Assembly (NCBI GenBank): GCA_029582155.1
Contig: CM055905.1
Coordinates: 67,663,618-67,727,617, forward strand
Length of the DNA stretch: 64,000 bases
Origin: Panopea generosa
Lineage: Eukaryota > Mollusca > Bivalvia > Adapedonta > Hiatellidae
Direction of reading: 5' to 3'
Shown here: positions 1-13,000 of the stretch, in pieces
How positions within the stretch are numbered: the first letter of the stretch is position 1
Layout: each line of letters opens with the position of its first letter
The notes under the pieces: model-generated
What the model was told of the DNA's origin: nothing
Seen by the model: the letters and a program-made list of their open reading frames with translations, nothing else
Database searches by the model: none
Translations under genes and position numbers: made by a program

Positions 1-956
1 TTTGTGTTCATGGTTTTTTAACAATTATAACGATATTCGGGGGTTTATTCAGCATTTTGCAGGTAACGCGATATAAATTTATAACTGTCATCAACATACG
101 TACATTCATTCCTTAATTATTCCCGTGTCATATCTTTGAAAATGTACATGTTTTATACGTACTTAGCAATGCGTGGGAATTGTTTTATAATAAAATTACA
201 CAAGTTGTGACAATACAGCCAACGCGTTCATATCTAGTCCTATAGTCCCAGCTTGTTACACGGGAGAGATGATATTAAAGACACTAAACGTTTTGTTAAA
301 GAATACATCTATTTAGTTTTAGTATTTACCACACAATGGAGCCCTTTTCATTTAAACAGCCATTTGTCTTAAGCAATCATATTTGCTATCTCCCATGTCT
401 ATGCTTTCAAAGCAAATTAACCTGTATTAAGCAACGTCCTTTCTTAAGCAGTCACTTTTGATCATTCTCTTCACTGGCTGCTTAAGATAGGTTCCACTGT
501 ACATTGAACTAAGCCGTCTGAAGTTAAAACTGATAATAACGTTATGTACATCGAACTAGGAATTGCGTAAATAAATTGTAGAATAACAATCTATACACGA
601 AAACGAATGGTTTCTTCATTTTCTCTAGCCGCAAGTTGTTACTTATGCGAATCCCTCGTTATAAATTTCATGTTAAAACCTAAGTTAATACAATGCTGAT
701 TAAAAAAAAGTCGTACTTCCGGTGTGGATGATATAAGTGTCAGTACCCGAAAGTACCTAAATGTATATTAATACCATAGAAATGTTGGTAAGACAAATAG
801 ACATGTACTTGTTATAGATATTGCTTAAGATGTTGTGTAGAATATGGTTAAATATGAATAAAAAAAACATCAACCCACAGACAAACGTATTAGTGTAATG
901 TGTAAAGAGAGAAATCTTCTTATATTTAAAATGAAGTTAAATTATTTAGAACTTAC
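1..956. other. No gene seen
   Basis: AT-rich DNA in which the next protease exon might have been expected. No cysteine-rich frame with proper splice sites is visible, so the gene continues outside. Confidence 0.5.
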
Positions 957-1052
957 ACGTCTGACATCGGTCACCAGTTGTAAACGGTATACAATGACAC
1001 TCATTATCCCTAGCACATTGACCGTGGTTCTGGCATTCTGGGTTGCATAATG
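957..1052 (-). CDS. Protease gene exon 14: EGF module
   Basis: A 96-bp exon, phase 1 to 1, with acceptor TTACTTTCAG and donor GTAAGT. It reads [15 protein letters not shown] and GDRC: six cysteines in EGF spacing. The gene must continue past the left edge; no further exon is visible in 1-956. Confidence 0.85.
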
Positions 1053-4000
1053 CTGAAAGTAAATATTGAATTGACATACTTAAAATTCACGTCTGATATC
1101 TGCATTATGTTAAGACTTTCGACCTTTAGTACTCTCGTCAAAAGACGACTAACACCGTGATCATTCGGTACCTTTCGCACAGCCGAAAAAATAGTAAAAT
1201 TGTCATTTGTTTTTCCGCACCCTATGACGTTATACTCCTATTTCCATCGTGTCTGAAGAAGCTAAATGCGTGTCGACGCCATTAGCAGAAGATCGCTACC
1301 ATAAATCGTCCTGTTTTTTTTCTCTCTCTCTCGCTCTAAAAAATGCATTTTTCACATTTTTATGGTCATTGATTGATTCGGATGGTATTATAAGTATATT
1401 TGGAACATTTCAGAAGCATTGTCATGTTTGAATTGTGAATTGTGAATTCATAAAAAATGGACATTAGGGAATGATAGTTTATTTCGTTTTATTAACGTTG
1501 AAATGAAAACAAAACTTGGATGACCCTTACTTCGCTCATCATATTGTGGTAGTGCAGATGTCAATAAACAATAAAATGTTGTATTTCTACTTTCATTTGG
1601 ATCTTTTTCTACTTTCATTTTGATATTTTTCTACTTTCATTTGGATCTTGCTATGGACTATTTACTATATGACATATAATAACACTACTTATCAATTAAA
1701 TAATTGAGATAATGTAGCAACTCCTTACTGCAGAACTGAAATAAGTAGGCAGTCTTGTATACCTTCTTCAATAGCAGTGTGGAACAAGGTAGACCCAGCA
1801 GTAAGAGCGATAGACTCAAGTATATCTGCCTTTAAAAACAATATAAGAATGTCACCTAAAAAAACCTTCAAATTATTACTCGGAGGGAAACAGATACTTA
1901 TCAACTCTGCATGCTAGAATCGGAAATAACTGCAGTAATTTGAATAGTGATATATATTTATACCATTTAAAAAATAATCCCGTCTGTATTTGTAGATATT
2001 TGACTGAAGATGCTGAGCACTACTTTTTTTAAATGTGACTTATATGTACATTCAAGAATTGATTTTTTTACCTCAGTTAGAGCATTCCATCCAATAGGTT
2101 TAAGGTTAATATTATATGGCAACTCTAATCTTGTATACGATGATAATACTAAAATATTTAAAGCTGTACAACAGTTTATTAAATCTTCATAAATATTTGA
2201 ATCCGAAAGAAATCCTGGTATGGTGGGTGTAGACAGTACAGTATGTAGTAACGTTGGTATGGTGGGTGTAGACAGTACAGTGGTCAGTGATGTTGTATGC
2301 TGAGTGTAGACAGTACAGTGAGTAGTGATGTTGGTATGGTGGGTGTAGACAGTACAGTGAGTAGTGATGTTGGTATGGTGGGTGTAGTCAGTACAGTGAG
2401 TAGTGATGTTGGTATGGTGGGTGTAGACAGTACAGTGAGTAGTAATGTTGTATGCTGGGTGTAGACAGTACAGTGAGTAGTGATGTTGTATGCTGGGTGT
2501 AGACAGTACAGTGAGTAGTGATGTTGCATGCTGGGTGTAGACAGTACAGTGAGTAGTAATGTTGGTATGGTGGGTGTAGACAGTACAGTGAGTAATAATG
2601 TTGTATGTTGGGTGTAGACAGTACAGTATGTAGTGATGTTGGTATGGTGGGTGTAGACAGTACAGTGGTGAGTGATGTTGTATGCTGGGTGTAGACAGTA
2701 CAGTGAGTAGTGATGTTGGTATGGTGGGTGTAGACAGTACAATGGATAGTAATATTGGTATGGTGGGTGTAGACAGTACAGTGGGTAGTCATGTTGGTAT
2801 GGTGGGTGTAGACAGTACAGTAGGTAATAATGTTGTATGGTGGGTGTAGACAGTACAGTGAGTAGTAATGTTGGTATGGTGGGTGTAGACAGTACAGTGA
2901 GTAGTGATGTTGTATGCTGGGTGTAGACAGTACAGTGAGTAGTGATGTTGCATGCTGGGTGTAGACAGTACAGTGGTCAGTAATGTTGTATGCTGAGTGT
3001 AGACAGTACAGTGAGTAGTGATGTTGTATGTTGGGTGTAGACAGTACAGTATGTAGTGATGTTGGTATGGTGGGTGTAGACAGTACAGTGGTGAGTGATG
3101 TTGTATGCTGGGTGTAGACAGTACAGTGAGTAGTGATTTTGGTATGGTGGGTGTAGACAGTACAATGGATAGTAATATTGGTATGGTGGGTGTAGACAGT
3201 ACAGTGGGTAGTCATGTTGGTATGGTGGGTGTAGACAGTACAGTAGGTAATAATGTTGGTATGGTGGGTGTAGACAGTACAGTGAGTAGTGATATTGTAT
3301 GTTGGGTGTAGACAGTACAGTATATAGTGATGTTTGTATGGTGGGTGTAGACAGTACAGTGAGTAGCGATAATGTATGTTAGGTGTAGACAGTACAGTAT
3401 ATAGTGATGTTTGTATGGTAGGTGTCGACAGTACAGTGGTCAGTGATATTGTATGTGGGGTGTAGACAGTACAGTTTGTAGTGATGTTGGTATGGTGGGT
3501 GTAGACAATACATTGGTCAGTGATGTTGTATGTTGGGTGTAGACAGTTCAGTGAGTAGTAATGTGGGTATGGTGGCTGTAGACAGTAAAGTGGGTAGCGA
3601 TGTTGGTATGGTTGGTGTCTACAGTACAGTGAATAGTGTTGTTGGTATAATGAGTGTAGACAGTACAGTGGATAGTGGTGTTGGTATGGTGAGTGTATAC
3701 AGTACAGTGGATAGTGGTGTTGGTATGGTGAGTGTAGACAGTACAGTGGATAGCGGTGTTGGTATGGTGAGTGTAGACAGTACAGTGGATAGTGATGTTG
3801 GTATGGTGAGTGTAGACAGTACAGTGGATAGTGATGTTGGTATGGTGAGTGTAGACAGTACAGTGGATAGTGGTGTTGGTATGGTGAGTGTAGACAGTAC
3901 AGTGGATAGTGGTGTTGGTATGGTGAGTGTAGACAGTACAGTGGATAGTGGTGTGGGTATGGTGAGTGTAGACAGTACAGTGGATAGTGGTGTTGGTATG

Positions 4001-7000
4001 GTGAGTGTAGACAGTACAGTGGATAGTGGTGTGGGTATGGTGAGTGTAGACAGTACAGTGGATAGTGGTGTGGGTATGGTGAGTGTAGACAGTACAGTGG
4101 ATAGTGGTGTGGGTATGGTGAGTGTAGACAGTACAGTGGATAGTGGTGTGGGTATGGTGAGTGTAGACAGTACAGTGGATAGTGGTGTGGGTATGGTGAG
4201 TGTAGACAGTACAGTGGATAGTGGTGTTGGTATGGTGAGTGTAGACAGTACAGTGGATAGTGGTGTGGGTATGGTGAGTGTAGACAGTACAGTGGATAGT
4301 GGTGTGGGTATGGTGAGTGTAGACAGTACAGTGGATAGTGGTGTTGGTATGGTGAGTGTAGACAGTACAGTGGATAGTGATGTTGGTATGGTGAGTGTAG
4401 ACAGTACAGTGGATAGTGGTGTTGGTATGGTGAGTGTAGACAGTACAGTGGATAGTGGTGTGGGTATGGTGAGTGTAGACAGTACAGTGGATAGTGATGT
4501 TGGTATGGTGAGTGTAGACAGTACAGTGGATAGTGATGTTGGTATGGTGAGTGTATACAGTACAGTGGATAGTGGTGTGGGTATGGTGAGTGTAGACAGT
4601 ACAGTGGATAGTGGTGTGGGTATGGTGAGTGTAGACAGTACAGTGGATAGTGATGTTGGTATGGTGAGTGTATACAGTACAGTGGATAGTGGTGTGGGTA
4701 TGGTGAGTGTAGACAGTACAGTGGATAGTGATGTTGGTATGGTGAGTGTATACAGTACAGTGGATAGTGGTGTGGGTATGGTGAGTGTAGACAGTACAGT
4801 CGATAGTGATGTTGGTATGGTGAGTGTATACAGTACAGTGGATAGTGGTGTGGGTATGGTGAGTGTAGACAGTACAGTGGATAGTGGTGTGGGTATGGTG
4901 AGTGTATACAGTACAGTGGATAGTGATGTTGGTATGGTGAGTGTATACAGTACAGTGGATAGTGGTGTGGGTATGGTGAGTGTAGACAGTACAGTGGATA
5001 GTGGTGTGGGTATGGTGAGTGTAGACAGTACAGTGGATAGTGGTGTGGGTATGGTGAGTGTAGAAAATAGAGTGGGTAATAATGTTACCATGGTGAGTTT
5101 AGACAGTACATTAGGTAATAATGTTGGTATGGTGAGTGTAGACATTTTAGTGAGTAGTGATGCTTGTATGGTGGGTGTTGACAATACAGTGGGTAGTTAT
5201 GTTGGTATGGTGAGTGTTGACAATACAGTGGGTAGTGATGTTGGTATGAGTGTAGACAGTACAGTGGGTAGTTATGTTGGTATGGTGAGTGTTGACAATA
5301 CAGTGGGTAGTGATGTTGGTATGAGTGTAGACAGTACAGTGGGTAGTGATGTTGATATGGTGAGTGTAGACGGTACAGTGGGTAGTAATGTTTGTATGGT
5401 GGGTGTCGACAATACAGTGGGTAATTATGTTGGTATAATGAGTGTCGATAGTACAGTGAGTAGTGATGGTGGTATGGTAAGTGTAGACAATACAGTGGAT
5501 GCTTAATGTGATAATCACTAAAAGAAAAATTGAGTTGGGGGGCAGGGTCACTTTACAATGGTCATGGTAAAGTGACCCCCTCCACCTTCCCAAAAATTTA
5601 TTTTGTTATGATGGATTTCTTGTAGATTCATGAATGCTAAAACAAATTATGATACAAAACACATGTTTAATAGGATAATCACTAAACATAAAATGATGGG
5701 GGAGAGGGCCATGACCATGGCCATTGTAAAGCGACCCCCTCCCCCAAAGTTTATTTTTTTAAAATTTAACTGTTATGATGAATTTCTTGTAGATTTATGA
5801 ATGCTAAAACAAATTATGATCACATAACACATGTTTAATGTGATAATCACTAAACATAAAAAGATAGGGATGGGGGGGGGGGTCACTTTACAATGGCCAT
5901 GGTAAAGTGATCCCCTCCCCCCATTTTTTTTTAAAAATTTAACTGTTATGATGAATTTCTTGTAGATTTATGAATGCTTAAACAAATTATGATCACATAA
6001 CACACGTTTTATGTGATAATCACTAAACATATAAAGATTGGGGTGGGGTCACTTTACATTGGCCATGGTAAAGTGACCCTCACCCCACTCCCCCTATTTT
6101 ATTTTTTTTAAAATTTAACTGTTGAGATTAATTTCTTGTAGATTCATGAATGCTTAAACAAATTATGATCACACAACACACGTTTAATGTGATAATAGTT
6201 AAACATAAAAAGATGGGGTGTGGGGGGTCACTTTACAATGGCCATGGTAAAGTGATACCCCCTACCCCCGCTCCCCCCATTTTCTTTTTAATAACTCCTT
6301 GTAAGGATGAATCTCTTTTAGAATCACAAATGCTAGAACAAATTATGGTCAAATAACACAATCATAATGTGATAACAACTAAACATGTAGAGATGAGGGT
6401 AGTGGGGGTTACTATACAATGGTCATATTGTTTATCAAGAGATGTATCCATAAACAATAACTAGTCCTTAAACTAAGATGAAAGTAACTTTATTGGTGAT
6501 AAATCAGGGAGGAGGGTCAATTTACTATAGTGGGGGGTCATTTTACTATAGCGGTAAAGTGACCTCGGGGTCATATTACAACGGGGGTCAAAATACTATA
6601 CGACAGCGGGTTAACCTTTTTTTTATTGCTGTGTTACAAGTCTGCATAGTGTCTAATGCATCTATTGCATCCCTATTCCTTTTCCAGTGTTCTATTTTTT
6701 TAACCTTATAAGAACTAAATTGAATTGATATTATTGATTCTTTAAAAAACAAATCCTCTATTATTTCAATTGGTATTAACTGATGGATAATTGTGTACAC
6801 ACTGTGGTTAGTCTCTTTTCATTTTTTTATTAACTTTAACCCTTTATCATATGTTACGCGCTGTCATGTTTTTTTTCAATTATTTGTAATTTTTTAGGGG
6901 AATGGCCGTAACTAATGTTGTGAGAACTTGTGGCCGAACCCCATGGCTGCAATTATAAATGTAATAAAATATGATTAAACTGAAACATAGAATAAAATCA

Positions 7001-10000
7001 ACGGTGGGCTTACATCGTTTTTAAACAAAGAAGAAAACAGATCAGAATAACGACTGTGATTTTGACATTTGCCACAGTTGTTGTGTGTGTGATATGTGAA
7101 ATGGAATGTAATGTTACATGTTATCGCCATTTAGATAATTATCGAAGCAAAACCGTAAAAATGGCATTTTGAAAGATGGACAAATTTTTGATGAATTTAT
7201 TATACAAGCATCAGTTACTCGACATTTGAATAAATTAATTTTGTTATCTATTAGACTGAGATGTGTACCGTACAAAACTTTTGGCCTTATGTTTATTTGT
7301 TGACATGATCAAAACTTAAAAAGGAATCTTTAAAATGCTTGTGAAGACAATTGGTTCAATGTCGCCTTCATTTTAATTAAAAAAAATGTTACTCTAAATG
7401 CATTGGCTGACTCTCTTAGTTAAATATATGATGACATTTTGGTATTTATAGTAAAATCACATGTAGCTGATATAGGTAGTTCTAATGGCTTACGGTCTCA
7501 CTACACAGTTGAATTTTGTTCTTTGTTCTATATAAAATATGGTCGAGGATTTCCCTTGTAAAAAAAAAAAATTTTCATAGCAGGAATGTAAACCAACATA
7601 CAAATGCACAATAACTGGTAGGTTGACCACGTTGTATTTTTAAAAGAGGGTGCAATGACACCATGAGAATTTTTTTTTAAAAAGAAGTCATCAAATGCTC
7701 ATAAATACATTCATATATCAAAATCCTATAAAGTTACTTTTTAACACCAGAGGTGTCTTATTGCAGTATATGCTATACCAACTTTTGCTCTACTCGTCTG
7801 CAGCAAGAAATCACAACTGCTATGAACCATTTTGAACATATTTCAAAACCAAATTACATAAGCTTTGTTTATAAGTGTAAGAATCATGTTACTGTGGGGG
7901 GGGGGGGGGTGTAACTGTGTAGTGAGACGTTAAGGTATATTAAGATACTGACATGTGGGGGAAATATATCGAATTTGAATGCAAAACTCCATAGATATTA
8001 GTATTTGGTTTATTGATCTAGTAGCAGATTATACCGCTGTGGTTTTTTAATTATCTAAATAGATCTACTCGTATTTCAATCTTTATTTAATTGTTCAGTC
8101 ATTTTCAATGATTTAGTTAAATATTTTGTTTCTGACAATTAATACTAGTAACTGTACACACCTTTTCGACACTGTGGTAGTAGGTTATCGTCATCCATAT
8201 TCCAGTTGGATTCGTCAGACGTCCAATTACCTAAATAACAACGAAACCGTCTTTTCCTTGGTTCAGATCCAGTTTGACAATCAATTATCAAGCGATCATT
8301 GTGCTTCAAAACAGATCCAGTCTTGAGAATGACGTCATTAGTGCCGAATTTTGTAACCATCATTTGTCTATCCATATTTGTAGTTAAAATACAATCGTCT
8401 GAAAGTAAGTAATACACTATAGTTGTTATTCTATTTAAATAAACATGTATACGTAACGCAATTTTTTTTATATTCAATATCTTGTTATCCCAGATCCGCT
8501 GTCTATTTCATCGGTTCATTTATGTTTAAAATCAATTATTGTTTTTAATTTGTGTTTTAAAGTAACAAAAACATGGTAGACTTAAAGTTAATTATAAATA
8601 TATATATCCTCCATGACATCCTGAATGCAATTTCATATTGCACCATTTCGTTTATTATATCTATGTATAAGGTTAACATTTAGGATATTTTAATTAAGAA
8701 ATACTGTCATTTATATAATGTTTTACTCGAGTCATTATTAGATGCATATACGTGAAGTAGCAAGTACAAAGCTGATGAATGGAATACACAATATAACCAT
8801 TATACTGTGAAACATTAGATAAGTGTAATGCGTTTACATGCTGCCAATTTATCACAAGTTACACAGTATTCCTGAATGATGTTTTGTAGTTTTCTCGTTA
8901 GTAAAAGGATAAGTCTAGGATTTCCGTGGTAAAAGTTAAGTGTTTATTTTTCATAGCAGGAATGTAAACCCACATAAAAATACACAATAATTGGTAGATT
9001 GACCACGTTGATTTGTTTAAAAGAGGGTGCAGTGACACCCTGTTTTTTTTTTAAAAAAAGAAGTCTTCAAATGCTCATAAATACATGCATATGTTGAAAT
9101 CCTATAAAAGTCACATTTCTAACACCAGTGATGTCTTATTGCAGTATATGCTAAACCAACTTTTGCTCTACTCATATGCAGCAAGAAATCACAACTACTA
9201 TGAACCATTTTGAACATATTTCAAAACCAAATTACATAAGCTTTGTTTTTAAGCGTGAGAATCATGTTACCGTGGGGGAAAAATGGTGAGACGTTCGAAT
9301 GTTAGATGGTAGAATGTGTCCATAACATAATTATCAAAAACAGGCAGGCTAACATTATCTTTTTTTCAACTAAATGGCTTGTCATACAGTATGTAGAACG
9401 GACCCAGCTCTCCCGATTGAGTCCGTTACATAGCGATGAATTTGAGCATGTTGATTGGTCAATTGCTTCAGGGAAAACTTGAATGACGTCCAGTTTAGCA
9501 AGAGTTCAATAGCTATGCATTGTGGGACAGGCATGGAATTCCCTGTCTTTTTGATAAGGGGTAAATAGACATAATTTGGGAGATCTCATGTTATGGGATA
9601 GATTGTTTGACATTCTGATTTAGAACACGAAATATCAGGAAGATAAAGTACTACTCACTTGGTTTACATTCCAGTGTATTCAGGGTGTATCCATCGCCAC
9701 ATGTAACATTCTCATTATTTCCTTTATTGGTTCGATCAGCTACAATATTGATAACCATTATTTGCATATAACAACAGCGGTAATGCCATATAGATTTTTA
9801 CTATTAATTTGTTGATTTATTTAAAGGGAATATATCAGGATTTTTTAAAATTTTTGAAATTGACCAAAACACATTTTTCCAATATATCATGCCTACTTGC
9901 ACTCACTGACCCGGTATTGTCAAAATGATTAATATTTAAACATATCAAAATAATATATTGAAAAGGAATTTCGTAACTTCGGCTACGCGCCATGGTTTGA

Positions 10001-13000
10001 CTAATTACTAAATATATTTCTCGCTTAAAAGTGCATACATATTTTGCGACGTATTAAATGAGTCGCGTACTTTCATTTTGATTTCAATTTGAGCCGTTAT
10101 ACAGGTTTTCACTCAATAAAAAATGTTTTATCTTAGAAAGAGTCCGAATTACGACGATGGTCGTCAAGCAGTATCTAAAATATGTCTATTTTTAGATTGG
10201 GGATTTCGTATCAAGTTTACCAATCCAACTTAGCTAATTTTATAATTTTATATATTAATGATAATAAGATGCTATCTATCCATTTAAAAAATAATATTAT
10301 TGTTTAAGACATTTATAACGTGTTTTCCCTAATAGACTCCCTTTAAAACTGGACATTAAAGAATTATCGTTTAAGCCGTGGAGTTTTCCTAAAAGTTATA
10401 TCTACTCTAATAGCTATAAGATATAATAAGTACGTGTTATACGTACGTTTTGGACAATTTAATGTAATCTTAGTAAATGTTCCTTCGTCTGTGCACGTTA
10501 TGGTTTCTTCCGTGACATTACCGTCGGTGTTCATGCGACACGTTACATTGACCCTCTCTTCTGACATGACCTGTATAACCAAATTTAAATTATGATTTGC
10601 TCAGCCATACTTATACTATATATAATACGACACTTGCATCTAACCAAGTGATATGATACTACACTTACAGCTACCAAATTGATATAATACGACACTTACA
10701 TCTAACCAAGTGATATAATATGACACTTGCATCTAACCAAGTGATATAATACGACACTTACAGCTACCAAATTGATATAATACGACACCTACAGCTACCA
10801 AATTGATATAATACGACACTTACAGCTACCAAATTGATATAATACGACACCTCCAGCTACCAAATTGATATAATACGACACTAACAGCTACCAAATTTAT
10901 ATAATACGACACCTACAGCTACCAAATTGATATACGATAGTGATACTGCACTTAAAGCTAACAAATCGATATGATTCTGCACTTAAAGCAAACAAATTGA
11001 TATTGTGATACTGCACTTAAAGCTAACAAATCAATATGATATTACACTTAAAGCAAACAAATTGATTTGATGATACTGCACTGAAAGTAAACAAATTGAT
11101 ATGGTGAAACTGCACTTAAAGAAAAAAAATTGATATGGTGAAACTGCACTTAAAGCAAACAAATTGATATGGTGATACTGCACTGAAAGCAAACAAATTG
11201 ATATGGTGATACTGCACTTAAAACAAACAAATTGATATGATGATACTGCACTTAAAGCAAACAAATTGATATTGTGATACTGCACTTAAAGCTAACAAAT
11301 CAATATGATTTTGCACTTAAAGCAAACAAATTGATATGATACTGCACTTAAAAGCTTACAAATCGATATGATACTGCCCTTAACGCAAACAAATTGATGT
11401 GATGATACTGTACATAAAGCAAACAAATTGATATGATAATGAACTTAAAAGCTTACAAATCGATATGATACTGCCCTTAACGCAAACAAGTTGATGTGAT
11501 GATACTGTACTTAAAGCAAACAAATTGATATGATGATACTGCACTGAAAGCAAACAAATTGATATGGTGATACTGCATTTAAAATAAACAAATTGATATG
11601 GTGAAACTGCCCTTAACGTAAACAAATTGATATGAAGATACTGCACTTAAAGAAAACAAATTGATATGATGATACTGCACTTCAATCAAACAAATTGATA
11701 TGATACTGCACTTAAAAGCTTACAAATCGATATGATACTGCACTTAACGCAAACAAATTGATGTGATGATACTGTACTTAAAGCAAACAAATTAATATGA
11801 TAATACTGCACTTAAAGCAAACTAATTGATATGGTGATAGTGCACTTAAAGCTAACAAATCGATATGATACTGTACTTAAAGCAAACAAATTGATATAAT
11901 GATACTGCACCTAAAGCAAACAAATCGACATGACACTGTACTTAAAGGTAACAAAAATTGATATGATGATACTGCACTTGAAGCAAACAAAAATTGATAT
12001 GATGATACTGCGTTTAAAGCAAACAAATTGATATGATACTGTACTTAAAAATAAAAACTAATTGATATGATGAGACTGCACTTAAAGTAAACAAATTGAT
12101 ATAGTGTAACTGCACTTTAAGCAAACAAATTGATATTGTGATACTGCACTTAAAGCTAACAATTCAATATAATATTGCAATTAAAGCAAACAAATTGATA
12201 TGATGATACTGCACTGAAAGCAAACAAATTGCTATGGTGAAACTGCACTTAAAGCAAACAAATTGATATGGTGATACTGCACTTCAAGCAAACACGTTGA
12301 TATGATGATACTGCACATAAAGCAAACAAATTGATATGATGATACTGCACTTAAAGCAAACAAATAGATATGATGATACTGCACTTAAAGCAAACAAATT
12401 GATATGGTGATATTGCACTTAAAGCAAACAAATTGATATGGTGATACTGCACTTAAAGCAAACAAATTGATATGATGCGACTGCACTTAAAGCATACAAA
12501 TTTATATGGTGATACAGCACTTAGAGCAAACAAATTAATATGATGATACTGCACATAAAGCAAACAAATTGATATCATGATACTGCACATAAAGCAAGCA
12601 AATTGATATGATGAGACTGCACTTAAAGCAAACAAATTGATATGGTGATACTGCACTTAAAGCAAACAAATTGATATGGTGATACAGCACTTAAAGCAAA
12701 CAAATTGATATGGTGATGTTGCACTTAAAGCAAACAAATTGATATGGTGATACTACACATAAAGCAAACAAATTGATATGATGACACTGCACTTAAAGCA
12801 AACAAATTGATATGGTGAAACTGCACTTAAAGCAAACAAATTGATATGGTGATACTGCACTTCAAGCAAACAAGTTGATATGATGAGTCTTCACTTAAAG
12901 CAAACAAATTGATATGGTGATACAGCACTTAAAGCAAACAAATTGATATGGTGATGCTGCACTTAAAACAAACACTTTGATATGGTAATACTGCACATAA

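Noticed and set aside
2216..5505. CRISPR-like regular repeats
   Set aside because: The units are head-to-tail with no unique spacers, in an intron-bearing eukaryotic genome. The same applies to the other arrays.
3530..5506. 658-codon open frame of repeated [13 protein letters not shown]
   Set aside because: The unit is 39 bp, so any frame open in one unit stays open in all. The antisense frame is also open for 521 codons, and there is no promoter or domain evidence.
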